Shown piece by piece: positions 12,701 to 25,345 of a stretch of 64,000 nt of DNA. The first letter of the stretch is position 1, and each line of letters opens with the position of its first letter. Made by a program: the position numbers and the translations under genes. The stretch covers positions 438,877 through 502,876 of the forward strand of contig VZRR01012944.1 in assembly GCA_013398015.1 (NCBI GenBank), read 5' to 3'. The DNA is from Oreocharis arfaki. Lineage: Eukaryota; Chordata; Aves; Passeriformes; Paramythiidae. A model generated the notes under the pieces. The model saw only the letters and a list, made by a program, of their open reading frames with translations. It was not told the DNA's origin and did not search any database.

Positions 12701-15635
12701 GCATTTGAGTGTTTTGGAGTTAATTTTCGACAAGAAACAAATAATTTTGCTTCCCTCACAAATCTTGTATAAAAGTAAGTAGTATCCAGAAAAAATAAGC
12801 AATAACTCTGCAGGAAAAAACCCAACTGTATTTCCTGCTTTGCTGGGGCCTGTGCCATGGCCTAATTATTGAAAAAGCAAAACTGCCCCTGAAGTGAACC
12901 TTGAGAAACAGTACAGCAGAGCAGTGCTCTAACCTGGTGTACAGCATGACCATCTTTCTCCCCAGGACTTGTTGGAGGTTTGGAGTGTGCAGTAGAAGGG
13001 AGGTTTTTATTCAGGGACAGGCTGTAAGATTTCGAGTTATCTGATATACACGCTTGATTGTGGAGATGAGATACGCCTTCCTGACTGCAAACACTGGGTC
13101 TTGTGAAGGACTCTACTGTTGCCCTAGGAGCAGAGAGAGAACCACTCCTCTGAAAGGGGCTCTGAAGCAAAAAGGAATGTGTGAAACCATATCACTTGTA
13201 AGAACATACAAATCCCTTTTTACAAAAATCAGAAAAAAACCCCACAAAACAGGCCTGCTTCCCACTTTTCTTCCTTGAGGAGGAATTGGTAATTTTTTCT
13301 GTCTGCACAATGAGTAAGTTGCTGTTATTCCTGGTGCTGTCAGTCTGGAACCATTCTCTGTTTATCTGAGGACTCCAAATATATATTTAAAAAAAGTTGT
13401 GTCCATTGTCAGTTCAGAGAGCTAAGTTACCATGTGTGCCAGTGATCCCAGAAACAAAACTGAATTATCATTTGGTCACCAACATCTGCACAATTCACAT
13501 TATTAAAATCGGGCCAATATCTCATATTGTACAACAAAATGAGCCCTTTTGTTTTTGAAATAAAACAGTTGATTTTTTGAAAATATTCATACAATACAGC
13601 TTTATGCTCACCTGAAGATCTCAGCTCCCTGATGTAATTTCTCCAAATATATATATAAAGATTCTTCAGAGAGTAGAAAATAAATTCCTGAAAAGACGTA
13701 AGAAACCCCTCCAGAGCAAACATTGAAGCCTCTTCATTTCAGAAACTGTTTCTCTTCCCAAAGGCAATGGGGATTTGATGGACCTGGCAGACTTAATTCC
13801 CAAGCCAAATTCCTCTTACAGACAAAAACCTGCTGGCTAAGCCATTCTTTCATATTCAACGAGCTCCAACACAGCCTCTGATCCACAGCTAGCAGTTTGA
13901 CACAAGAAGAGAAGTGATTTCTCAGGTGAATGTATTGCAAACCATGTCTCATCTCTAAACATCTAGAGTTTTTTTCTCACATGCTGAGCAAGGGGACTAA
14001 CAGGGGTCCCTGTGGTATCTCCTCTGTTTGAGGGAGCAATGACTCATCATTATCTTGTGAGTTTTCACAGAAGAGAAGGAATGGAGCCGCTCAAGAAGTA
14101 TTCTCTCTTGCTGGTAACTACAAATACCTCAACAAAGTATCAGATTCAGATGTCTCAAAGGATAATGGTTAATCAAAAATAATCTGGATTCTAATTTCCT
14201 TTTGATCCATAGCTGGGTTGCTGCATACCCTAGATGGTAACATGACTTGTCAGGCTGACAGAAATGTAAAGCCTCTAAGTTGTTGGAGTGCCATGTTTTT
14301 TTAGTGAATTTTCTGGAAAAAGAATTCATTTATTAGTTTGGAGCTATCAAGGAAATCATCACATACAGCTGTTTTTGTTTCTCAGCTCATTGTTTATCTG
14401 CACTGATAGAGAGAATTTATATCCAGCAGCCATATACCATGTACCTCGTCAGCTTTTATTGAGCATATGTTGGTACCTTGCTGATTTTAAACTAATAACT
14501 GGTACTGTGGAATGCTGTCATGACAGAGCAGTCGAAATTCAGGCAAGCTGCACTTGCCCTCTGAGATACTATTTGTTTCTGTAAGAATGCACAGTTCTGA
14601 GATTACTTCTGAGCAATCTGATTTCAAATTCCTCACAACAATCACAAACCAATTCAGCTTTCAAATGAGTGGAGTCAAGTAGGACGTATGAAGTTGTTAT
14701 TTATCACAAACTGTACTGCCATTGGGATTTTTCAGACATTAACAATGAGCCATGGTCTACCTTTTACATACAACTTCTCCTTGGATGGATTCTAGGCATT
14801 CTCCAGCAATGAATGGCTGTCCCATGCACACATGGAGCTCCAGCACAGGGCTCATGGACTCCTGCAATAAGAGGGTTCATAGGTCCGGCCCTTCTCTATA
14901 CTCAGCATTGGTCAGTGTTTTAGCAAGTTCTGAATATGGCTGAGTAGTTCCTCATTATCATGCTTTCCATTCTGAATGTCTTTCTCAGCTTGGACTTTCC
15001 CTCTAACATCTTTCTTTGTGATTTGTTCTCTTAGCTATCTTTATGGCTATGTGCTTTATGTAAATCCACAATGATACTGCTTTTGCTTTCTTCTTTTCAT
15101 CAGCCATAAGAAAATATTTTCTGGTGTTTTCAGAAGGTTTCCTCACAGCCTTCTTTTCCTCATCTTAGTAAAATTAATGCTGAATTCCCTGAACCTATTC
15201 AAGTCTTCCTAATGCAGCTTTCCTGTCCTTCTATGTTGCGTATGATTGGTCATAACAGCCTGTACTTCTCATAATGTCATTTCAAGTTCAAATGATGAAA
15301 TTATGATTTGACGAGGCATTAGTTCCAGGGAAATAGTGATATTGCATTTGTGTTTTTCCACCATGTATTTAAGAGAACAAAGCCAGTAACAGGTTTCTAA
15401 ATGTCATTTGGTGCTTCCTGAGTTTATACTTGAAGTTTTTCTGCAGGCCTTTCATGTGTATGTAGAGCTACTTAATATAACCAGAGGCTTTAAACCAAAG
15501 ACAAATGGAAATAAAACTGTGCCACAGAAATGGCAACTAAGAAATTGGACAACTTCTCAATCCTTTATGGCAGTAGTATGCCTAAGAACTGAGTTAAGAC
15601 TTTTAAATTTAGCCCAACATGATGAATTTGTCAAA
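3755..15635. other. Non-genic unique sequence
   Basis: About 12 kb of AT-rich sequence in which I see no convincing exon, RNA gene or mobile element. The longest frame is 121 codons on the minus strand at 7946-8311. It has no recognisable domain and overlaps a plus-strand frame at 7890-8096, so it is not called. A short ATTC microsatellite lies at 5577-5601. This could be intergenic or intronic. Confidence 0.6.
5577..5601. repeat. Short ATTC tetranucleotide microsatellite
   Basis: About five near-perfect ATTC/ATCA units are read directly in the sequence, with one interrupted unit near the left end. Confidence 0.75.
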
Positions 15636-15740
15636 CATGCTGAGCAACCTGGTCTGATCTTAAAGCTGATCCTGCTTCGAGCAGGGGGTTGGACTACAAT
15701 CTGCCTGAGGTCCCTTCACATCTGAATTGCCTTATGATCT
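15636..15740 (+). mobile_element. CR1 LINE 3'-end fragment
   Basis: The order of blocks matches the 3' untranslated end of avian CR1: a 'gagcaacctggtct' block, then 'gatcctgcttcgagcagg', then 'ggttggact', then a 'gaggtccctt' block and a degenerate 'ttatgatct' terminus. The copy is strongly 5'-truncated and diverged, as most CR1 copies are. Target-site duplications are not expected for CR1 and none is seen. The frame at 15408-15725 runs into it and ends within it, which argues that this frame is not a gene. Confidence 0.75.
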
Positions 15741-18536
15741 TTTTGTGACTTAGTTGATGAGAAAGAATGATGTAGATATAAGTGAAACCTGGAGTGCATT
15801 TGCTGGCCCATGTGCTGTTGTGATTGTTAAGGGATACCAGTGCTCATGGGGGAGCTTTAAAGGGTGTTTTAGTGCAACTAACTCACTTGTGTCACCAGTT
15901 TTCTTCTTAGTTCCATTTCTTGTTATCAATGTAAGAAACATTTAGCAAGTCACAGAGCAGACTGGGAGCTTCTGAGAAAACATTTTTTAGCAAAATATGG
16001 AAGTGTGTCACTTTGAATTACACTTTTATTGAGCTATTATAGCATTACAATTACCTAGAGTTAGAAAATAATTTTCTGTCCTAATCATGATTTTCCCAAC
16101 AAGGTCCTGATTTCACCCTGTAGAAGTACAAAAGCAATTGAGGAACCATTTTAAACTTTAATGAAGAGAAATGTCCTTCTTTCTAGGAGTTGATCTGTTT
16201 CTCTATGTGGTGGTCAGCTAAGTGGGCAAAGTTTCACCTTCTATTACACTACTGTCATCATCAGAAGGTTCATAGGCTTCAGCTGCTCCCATGAAGCACA
16301 ACCACTCTAAGTTTTTCAAGGGGTTTTCCACAGCTGATCTCCAGAGGTAGTTTACTATTGGCTCTAGTTTCTGTGGCTGGCCTGTGGTTTACTACAGTGA
16401 CATCTTGAACTCAATAAAATTACATTCCATGCATTTTCTTGTAGATTGATAGGTATAAAGCTTACATGAAGATCATGTATGACCACAGGACCTTGCACCT
16501 GATGTTATGTGGTTGTGATCTCTGCCACACAACCTGTATATGTGTTCTGGAGTGCTGGTTCATTAACAGTGACTTCACAGTAAAATTATGCTTTTTTTGG
16601 TCAATGTTGTGTGCATGGTTCGTAGGCTGAAAATATGGAAGATGGTATAGTGAATAGCAACTGAGGCCAATAATGTGAATCACTATGGCATTTTGAAGCT
16701 TGTGCAGGGTATAATTAATTAATCATACAATTTTTGATAGCATCTGTTTATTGTGTCACAGAAACAAGTTACTTGCTCATTATAAGCATCTCATGACTTA
16801 CTAAAATTTAGTTTTGTCTCACATGCCGGGTATCACAAAACTCAAAGTCAACACCATGCAACTGAACTGGGCACCTCTACACCTCTTTTTCTTGCTGTTA
16901 TTATTTCCTGAGGGAACACTTAGTGGTAAAAAGACAGCTAATATGTCAAATGAGACAGTAAATTGATTTGTCATGTCAAGCTCATTTAAACCAACTTTTT
17001 GACTGCAATATTCATGTAACTTTGCACAATTTTTTTTGCCTAAATCATAATAATCCCAGATTTACAGGGATATTGGCAAGCTGTGCATGAGGTTACGTAT
17101 CCATTGAGGCTGAGTTCCCTGTTCTGTGAAATTCAACACAAGCAAAGATCAACCTTAAGAATTTACTTCAAACCTTTTCTGAAAACTAAAAAATTAAGAA
17201 TCTTGGGAAAGTCCATAGAAGTGGATACTTATGTGATAATAACTAATATTCAGTAAGTTTTGTCAAGATACAGCACATTAGTTGCTTCTGGAATCTGAGC
17301 ATATTGAGGAACATTAAATTTTCTGCATGTACGTATTCCCTACCCATGACCACACAAAAATACTGGAAAAAATGTATCTGTTATGTTTCAAAGCAGAGAG
17401 CTGTATCTATTTCCTGATTTTATCCATAGTTGCATCCTAATACAAATATCTATTCTATTTTGATTTCATACCCCCAGGCAAATGCATTTAACTGCAGTGC
17501 ACTGGCTGAGAGCTCTGTTTCACATTCTGTACTAGAATATAAGGTTTTTAAGAACATACAAAGTGTTCACTTGTGGATTCAATCATGGCAGTGTGCCTGG
17601 GAGCAGCATTGCAGCCTCTCCAGAGCAAACTTAAATGATTTAGTGTAAAATTTAGACTATAGCACAAATGAAAACTAGGCGAAAAATGTCAATAAAATTG
17701 CAAGGGAGAAGTAAATACTCTTCTAGCACCTTGAAACATTAGCAATTTTATTCAGAAGAAATTGCAGTATATGCACACTTCCGTCGCATGAAAGGTCATG
17801 GATCTGCCTTCCACACTCAGTTGAGCTATTATATTAAATAAGAAAATTCACCCTGGCTGTGGCTGTACTTGTGTACATCCCTGTATGCTTCCCAAGGGAA
17901 TATTGGAAGAGTGGATGGCTGTAATACATTCTCTCTCACCCATGTACCCTTGCTAATCACAGCCCTTATTTGCCAAGAAAACAAACAAACAAAATTGTAT
18001 TCTTAAGTAATATCAGTAGTATTTCAAGAGAAGATCAAAAGTAATGGCAAACTCAGCTGGAGTTGCAATTACATGCTCCCTTCAACCAAGATGCCCCTAT
18101 TTATGGGCACTCATACCTGGAGAGGTATCTGGGCCCTAATACTCCAACTCAATGCACGTACTGTTTCTCTGGCACGCCTACACTGATGCCCATCTGCTGG
18201 AGTGGCATCGTGCCACTTGCAAGGTAATAATGCAATTTCAGCCGAAGATACTTGCCAAGCACAAACAGGTTTGTAAGCTGAGGCTTCAAAACACACTGCT
18301 ACGGAAGATCTTTCCCTCTAAGATCCCTTTGGGAAAACACCCACCATGTTATTCCTATATGCATGGGTTTCAGTACTCAGTGCCATGTCTTTTCATATCA
18401 AGTATAAGATACACACAATGGATTGCTTATCCCAAATGCTTATCCTTATTGTTATCCCCAAATAGACAGCATTTTTTCTAGGCAGTTGGTGAGACTGAAG
18501 TTATAGAATCTCAGCAGCAATTAAGATGGTATTAAA
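15741..18536. other. Non-genic unique sequence
   Basis: No gene or mobile element recognised. An AAAC-type run lies near 17979-17993. Open frames are below 110 codons and show no domains. Confidence 0.6.
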
Positions 18537-18575
18537 AACAATAATAATAACAACAACAACAGTAATAACAATAAT
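18537..18575. repeat. AAT/AAC trinucleotide microsatellite
   Basis: Runs of AAT units followed by AAC units, then mixed AAT/AAC, are read directly. The repeat is compound and imperfect. Confidence 0.85.
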
Positions 18576-18757
18576 TATGGTAGTAGCATTACAACTGCAT
18601 TGCTAGCTGCTCTTGAAGACAGAGCAGCTAAGGAGTTAAAAACCTGATATTCATTACCCATTCTCTGTTGATCTTGTATCTATTGAATTTTCATTGTAAT
18701 GAATCTTAATTTACCATAAAGAAAAATTCGGTAATTTTCAGCCGAAGTAACAGTAAC

Positions 18758-20060
18758 AGGCTGAGGTTGAAAGGCATCTCTGGAGTTTGTCTAGTGCAAC
18801 TCCTTTGCTCAAAGGTTGGTCATGTAAATCCAGTTCCTAAGGGCCATCTCAAGCTGGGAGTTGAGTATCTCTAAGGATGGAAACTTCACAGCCTCTCTGT
18901 ATAACTTGCTTCAGTGTTTAACTATCCTCACAGTAAAAAGGTGGGGTTTTATGTTTAAAGGAAATTCCCTGTATTTAAAAATTTGTCCATTGCCTCTTGT
19001 CCTTCCACCAAATACCACTGGCCTAATTTACTTTTTGCTCTCTCTTAAGGTACTCATACACACTGATGAGACCCCACTAAGCACTCGTCTCTCTCAGCCT
19101 CTCCTCATAAAGATGCTCCAGTGCCTTAACAACCTTCTTGGCCTGTTGCTGGATGAGCCTCAGTAAGTCTGTATCTTTCTTGTACTGGAATGACCAGGAA
19201 TTGACCCAGCACACCAGATGTTTCCCACCAGGGCTGTGTAGAGGTAAAGGATCGCCTCTCTCAACATGCTGGCAACACTATTCCTAATGCAGCATAGGAT
19301 ACCATTGGTGTTCTTTGGCATGAGGGTATATTTCTGGCTCACGTTCAATTTGTTGTTCACCAGAACCCCCAAGTCCTTTTTTGCAGAGCTGCTTTCCAGC
19401 TGGTTGGCCCCTAGCATGCACCAGTGCACAAAATCCAGATGCAAGACTTTGCATTTCTCTTTGTTGAGAAATGTTCTCTTCCTGTTCCTCTTGGTCCATT
19501 TCTCCAGCCTGTAGAGGTCCCCCTGAGTGGCAGCCCAACCATCTGGCATATCAGCAACTCCTCCCAGTCCTTCATCCTCTGCAAACTTGAGGGTGTTGCT
19601 CTTCTGTCACCCACTTAGCTAGTCACTTCATCACAGAATGCTATCAAGTTTGTGAAGCATGATATCTCCTATGCAAATACATTCTGTTTATTCCAAAACA
19701 CCTTATACTTAATGTGTCTGGAAATGGCTTCTGGAATTGTATGCAACACTATTTTCCCAGGGACCGAGTGAGGCTGACTGCTCTGTAGTTCTCCAAATCC
19801 TCCTTCTTAAAGATATGTGACTTTTGCTTTCTTCTGGACCTCTGTAAGCTCCCTTGATCACCACGATCTTTCTAATGTAATTGAAATTGGCCTCACAATG
19901 ACATCAGCCAGCTCCTTTGGAACTTGTGTGGACATTCCACCGGGTCCTATGGACTTAAGTATGTCCAATATGTTTAATGTTCCTTAGCAAGATACTCTGC
20001 TATACTGGGTAAGTAATTTTTCCAGATTTTCCCACTGGTTCTTACCTGTAGGAAGCATAT
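18758..20060 (-). mobile_element. CR1 LINE, 5'-truncated and internally deleted
   Basis: Read on the minus strand, the segment follows the avian CR1 layout: part of ORF2 (reverse transcriptase) towards the right, then the ORF2 C-terminal coding part, then the 3' untranslated region ending near 18758. On the plus strand the antisense landmarks appear in the expected order: 'aaggatggaaacttcacagcc', 'cctcacagtaaaaag', 'cattgcctcttgtcc', 'tctcagcctctcctcat', 'acccccaagtcc' and 'gactttgcattt', followed by 'tagtcacttcatc'. At about 19612 the alignment to the family jumps by an estimated 300 bp or more, so the copy has lost reverse-transcriptase sequence between its palm motifs. The right edge is approximate. 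The terminal octamer is not clear at the left edge. The element is dead. Confidence 0.88.
19160..19594 (-). pseudogene. CR1 ORF2 reverse-transcriptase C-terminal remnant
   Basis: The minus-strand frame is open at 19160-19549 and continues in the same frame to about 19594. It carries recognisable CR1 ORF2 blocks in family order: KFAED where the family has the catalytic KFADD box (codons at 19574-19585), then GGVAD, QGDLYRLEKW, EKCKVLHL, KKDLGVLVNNKLN and REAILYLYTALV. The change of the first catalytic aspartate to glutamate, the adjacent internal deletion and the loss of the whole N-terminal endonuclease and upstream palm region show that no active protein is made. This is a mobile-element relic and not a host gene. 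Frame identity rests on my knowledge of the family, without a search. Confidence 0.8.
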
Positions 20061-20287
20061 TTGGCTGTGTTGCATCACAAACCATCATTCCTGGGTTGGA
20101 GCTTGCAGTGGGTAGTTCAACTTACTGGAAACATGATAGATTATGAAATAGTAAAATATTATCACAGTTCAAAAATACTATCAAGTCCAAGATTATGAGA
20201 GACACTGCATTCTCACCTTCAGTTTTAGGGTATAGCTTTTTTCCTCAGAATTTATTTTAAATTATTATCCAGGAGGTATCTTTTAAA

Positions 20288-20468
20288 GCACGTCAGGCAT
20301 TGGAACAGGTTGCCAAGGGAAGTGGTTGAGTTGCCATTCCTGGAGGCATTTAAAAGACATGTCGATGTTGTTCCTTGGGACATTGTTTAGAGATGGATTT
20401 GGCAGCACTGGCTTAATGGCTAGACTTGATGAGGTCTTTTCCAACCTAAACAATTCTATCATTCTATG
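20288..20468 (+). mobile_element. CR1 LINE 3'-end fragment
   Basis: This is a classic avian CR1 3' end. It begins with 'ggcattggaacaggttgcc', passes through 'cctggaggcatttaaaag' and 'ctagacttgatgaggtc', and finishes with 'ttccaacctaaacaattc' and two ATTCTATC/ATTCTATG octamers. It is about 180 bp, strongly 5'-truncated, with an intact 3' terminus at 20468. It faces the larger minus-strand CR1 about 230 bp to its left, so the two are independent insertions in opposite orientation. Confidence 0.93.
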
Positions 20469-23400
20469 TTACATTGCAGTATTCACTATTTTAGATTGAA
20501 AAAATTACTATATGTATTGAGAAATTTATATTAAATATATATAATATTATAAACATGTCAATTGTTACAAAAATGAAAGTAAGTGCTTTAACTACTAGAT
20601 AACCACCTAGTTATCTAGCTTGCTGGTTTTTAGATATAGTCACACACTTAGCCCTTCCTTGCGTATGCTCCTGTGTTTAATTGTATCTCCTGTAAAGGTA
20701 AAGGTTACTAGTAAAAAGCAGGGTTAAAAAAGAGAAGCAGAAGTTGGATTCTCTCTAGTGCAGAATGTATAACTGCTAAAAGGAGTTCCATTTTTTTCAG
20801 GATGAACTCCTATATGACACAATCTGATCTTTCTCAATCATCCCTATTGCTCATGATTGTAATTTTCTTTTATTCCATATAAACTTCAAACCCTCGAAAC
20901 AAACTCAGTGAGGCACAGGAGGCTACAATGGAATGGATTGTGCTATTCATAAAACAATGGGTCAAGAGGATGAACATTCTTGTGTATTCGTTTGCAATTT
21001 ACCCCAGTGGTTTCAAGCTTGAGAATATTATCCTGTCAATAAGTCTTCTCCAAAGTTAAGTTTTTGCAAGCTGGTACAGGACTTAAAAACTTCTGTTTTG
21101 CCTACTTTAAGTGAAAATTAAAGAAAAATGTGTATTTAAACCTTGGTAGCCATGGAATTTGAAGAGTGTAGTATAACTTTATATTTGTGTATGCATCTCC
21201 CTCACTAAAATTCAAGCCACTGAGCATTTAGGAACTTGCATCCTTGACTTTTCTTCATAAAGACATTTCATGTTTTGAGAGAAGACACAGGATAGGTATA
21301 TCTTCCCTGCATAACTTTTAATGAAATTTTAATCCTGGTTGGTTCTTTCAGATACTGACAGGCAAAAGCAAATTTCAAGACTTTTCTACAGTTTTGGTGT
21401 AGAAAACACTGTTGTTTTTTCATGGCTCCATCACAGAAAATCTAGAGCAAAATCCCACACATGTTAAATTAAAAAAAAAAATCTGGACAGGAGAGTAACA
21501 CAGGACTGAACTAAAGACAGAGCAGGGCTTGGGAGGAGGAGTCACTCACCATATAAAATAACTGGCTCTCCAGAGATGGCAAAGGCAAGACCCCTGCATT
21601 CTTTGTGGGGAACTGGATATAGACCCTTGATCCAGTGACTGTGAAAGCAAGTTATTGAGCACATTTCCAAGAATGGCAACTTTAGCAAGTGAAAAAAATT
21701 GTTTTCAAGTAAGAAGTACAGAAAAAATAAATTTGTTCTGTATGTAATAATTAATGAAATTCCAAGATTTTCTTGCATATTATGTTTATTTAAGTAAAGG
21801 TGAGAAGATGAATTTGAAGTAAATTATATGTAAAGGATGGGTCTTGACACACTTCTTGGACCTGTAGACTTGGTCTAACCCAGATGACAGCACACATTCC
21901 TTTGTCTAACGTGAATAAAAAAGTATTATTTGTATACTCTTTAGCCTATCTAGAAGAAAAAATAGGAAGAGATTGTCGAGAATTCTGATTAATTCAAACT
22001 ACCATGTCAAATCATTAAACAGTTGTCAGTTTGGCAAGGGTCCAAAATGAGGAATTCTGCGCAGTTCTTACTAGTACTTAAAATGGAGGAAAGGCTTTAA
22101 TGGAGGGAGGAAATTAGTCTGGGATAAAAGGAAGGGGGGTGGTGGTGATGGAAAGGTTAAAAGAAAGGGAAAAATGTGACGGAAAATTATTTTGTTTAAA
22201 AGCTGGCATTTGGTATTTTCAAAGGGCAAAATGTATTTTTTGTTTTATGACAAATGAATGTAAAAATGTGCACGCCTTGTGGCCTAGAGGACAAAACAGT
22301 AGGATCAATGTTCTTTTTGTACTCTATGAAGCTTGAGATTAAAGTCCCCACTGATAAACTGAACATTCTTTAAAAGTGACCAGAAGCAAACAGTGTCTGT
22401 TTGCTGCTACTTTATTAGAAAGATACCACTGAGAATAGCTAAGAATACTATTTGATCTTAAACAGGTTGACCAAATTATTGCAGTTGGCTCCAGTACATG
22501 AGATGCCTTCTGCAAATTATTGTTTCTGGTTATAAACCTTTATAATATCTCAGAATGAATTATGTATGTATTTCATGTTTTCTTTTCTTTTATCAGCCTT
22601 GATGTTCTCATTTCAAGTTTCACCCTAGCCTCCTAATAATGCAATATTGAGGCCATTCAGACACTAATTATGCCTCCATGGCTTTCTTGAAATGACTAAA
22701 TCAGCATCAGTTCTATAATTATCATTAGTAAGTTTGTATCTGTGCCTCACACCACATGAAAAGCACAACTTTAAATGATTTATGAATATATGCATCTGTA
22801 ACATTGAATGTGCTCTTTCTAATACTATACATACAGGAGGCATAGAGATGCTTCAGACAAATGTACACGTATGAGTGTATGTATGTTCTCAGCTTCACTG
22901 AACTCTGCTGGGTATCTTACACAAACACAGCCTGATTGTATAAAAACTATGGCAATGTTGTTTTCTTAATAGATGTATGTGTGAGATACCATCAAAATAT
23001 GTGTATTTAAGCATCCTGACTATTTAAGTAGTACAAAATATAAGCAAGTGTTCATCAAGACTAGTGTTCAGACTTGATAATTTCCTAGTTTTCTTTATAT
23101 AAAGTCTAGCAAGAATGACTGGCAGGACAGAAAGAACTATACATATACAATTGCAATTCCTCTATATTTTCATTGTTTCTCCCTTTGAATTATTGATGTT
23201 GCCAGTAGTCATTTGTCAAGTAAACAAATCAAGATACATATACTATAGTGTTATACTTCTGTATGTTTGTAAACTGTGCTGCATAATGCTTACATTTCAA
23301 GTAAAAGAAAAAATAAAAGGAGAATACTCTAAAAAAATAATATTCCTAAATTTTTAGTAACAAATTTGTGAAGAATAATAAACATACAACTTAAAAATAG

Positions 23401-23833
23401 TACATAAGAGAGCTTACAGACAGCTTTCAGTCACTTATACCCTACAGAATCATACGTGTATTTGGGAGCTGAGAAACGTAAGTAGACCTGCACAACACAG
23501 CATCTTGTGAGAGGGCACAGAACTTCATAGCCCAGTTTGGTCTCTGATAACAACTGATTTCTGAATTTCTCTCCTCCCTCCTATCCCCTCTCCCAATACA
23601 GATTCTTTGTTTTGTATGAAAAGTTGTGCTGATCACTGGTATTTTATGACCTACATTATTACCCTCTAGGTAGCAGAATGATAGTGCCAAACTAATTATT
23701 GCATTGTCTAATTTTAAATCCAGGTCTAGCGAGATTAACAACTTGCACATTAATTCTGAGCATCAACAGTGCACCTAACATAATGCTGTTTTAAATGAAA
23801 GAAGCCTGCTCTGAAAACTTTTATATACTTTCA
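20469..23833. other. Non-genic unique sequence
   Basis: AT-rich sequence with short A runs (for example about 21471-21480). No gene or recognisable mobile element is seen. The longest frames are about 80-100 codons without domains. Confidence 0.6.
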
Positions 23834-23933
23834 TCTGGATCATCAGCTAATGTAAATTACTACAGCACCATTGACTTCAATGGACTTATGCCAGTCTTCC
23901 CAACTGGATGATCTGGCCTTTTTTTTTTTTTTT
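23834..23933. repeat. Ancient palindromic MITE-like repeat followed by T15
   Basis: The left arm holds 'ctggatcatcagct' and 'tgtaaat'. The centre is the self-complementary CATTGA-CT-TCAATG core. The right arm ends 'ggatgatctggcc', the complement of the left-arm theme. From memory, palindromes of this design (arms reading roughly 'agctgaggatctggcc' around 'cattgacttcaatgg') are common old repeats of turtles, crocodilians and birds. They have the structure of a non-autonomous DNA transposon, but I cannot assign a Repbase name. Fifteen T residues (23919-23933) directly follow. Confidence 0.65.
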
Positions 23934-25213
23934 AATTCAGGAAATGTTTCTGGTTTGAGCCATGTGAATGTCAGAGGGGAAAACACTGATTTCACTTATA
24001 AATGTAAGATCTCATCTACGTAAGCCCAGAACGTGTCTGTTAAACTCCGTGGATTAATTCCAGATTTTCATCCCTGTAAATGAGATCAGAATTGGCTTGG
24101 AATGTGCTTTTGGTTCCTTGACATCCCCCTCCCCCAATACAAATACTCTCAGTATAGAGAAGGATTTTTCAGTTCTTCCTAATTAAAATTTAAAATAAAA
24201 AAAAAAAAGATAGAAAAAGAAGGACATTCACAGTCATGGAAAGTGTGAAAACTGCTTTGTAGATAGGTAGAAAACCAGACTTGGCAGTGTGTCTTTACTT
24301 GCTGTTTCATCCTGCTAATTTTTGTGAAGAAACTTATGTGTTGGAAAAACATAGAAGCTCTCTGTATCTGAATGCTGTCAACAGTCAGGCAAATTTGGAT
24401 CTAAAATGAAGTTTCAGATCCTAAAAAAAAAATTATTCATTTCATGTATTGAAAAGAGAAACAGTCCTGGAGAAGTGCTGAACCATGTCAATTTAGCCAG
24501 AAAATTAAATAATTAAGTGTGTAACACAGTGGGTATGAAGTTTCATTTCATTGGAAAGCTGCTGAATTGAAAATATTTTTAGACTATTTGACTATCCTTT
24601 CAGCTGCATAGAAAGAAAAAATGTCATCAACAATCCTCTCCCCACATATTTGGCATAATAACTGCCAGAAAACATATAATAAGAACATTTAGTTTGGCAT
24701 ATTATATCTCTAGAATCAGAATCCTACACACCCAAGGTTGTGGTACTAATGGCATCCTCTGCATGGCTGCTGGAGGGCTATGTTGACCCCCATGATAATA
24801 TTCTGCAGTACTTTGACTCACGTTTAATTCTGATTAAGCTGTGCAATTGTATCAATTTAAGGTCAAAGTCCTGAATAAATTCTTCTGTGAGAACTACTAG
24901 CAGGTCTTTTAAAATTAAAAGGACTCACGTGTCTAATGGTCTTATGAGAATAGATTTACAAACGATGATCTTTAAAATAAATTGTAATTTTATGGATACT
25001 TATCAAGAGAATTTATTGTATTGGTAATTTGCTATATTGTAAGTACTGCTGCCAGTTTAGTGACTTGTAACCGAAGGAAAGAACGCAGCAGCTACTTATT
25101 TTTGTCCTTGCCTTTGGTATTGTTGATTTGAAGTGGGGAGAAGGTTTCTACAGGATATTTAAGGTTTGTGATGTCTTACTGTGTGGTAAGGATGACCTGC
25201 AAGTTGTCATGCT

Positions 25214-25345
25214 CTGGCCCTGATCCAGCAAAGCACTTAAGTGTGTGCTTAACTTTGAGCATTCAAGTTCCATTTACTGTAACATGATTACTCATGTGCA
25301 CAAAATTAAGCACGTACTTAAGTGCCTTGTTGACTGCAGTCAGTG
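25214..25345. repeat. Ancient palindromic MITE-like repeat, second family
   Basis: Two 29-base arms at 25228-25256 and 25302-25330 are inverted complements, with 24 of 29 positions matching when aligned by eye, separated by 45 bases. The arms carry 'gcacttaag' and 'gtgcttaa'. The flank 'ggccctgatccagcaaagc' matches an old sauropsid palindromic repeat that I recall by pattern but cannot name. The transcript of either strand would fold into a long imperfect hairpin. The divergence of the arms implies an old insertion. Confidence 0.75.

Noticed and set aside
19266..19618. Several overlapping open frames on both strands
   Set aside because: They are other-frame shadows of the CR1 copy. Only one minus-strand frame carries CR1 ORF2 blocks.
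20600..20630. Segment resembling part of mature miR-9 ('gttatctagct')
   Set aside because: Only about 11 bases match, the conserved seed end is absent and no precursor hairpin was seen.
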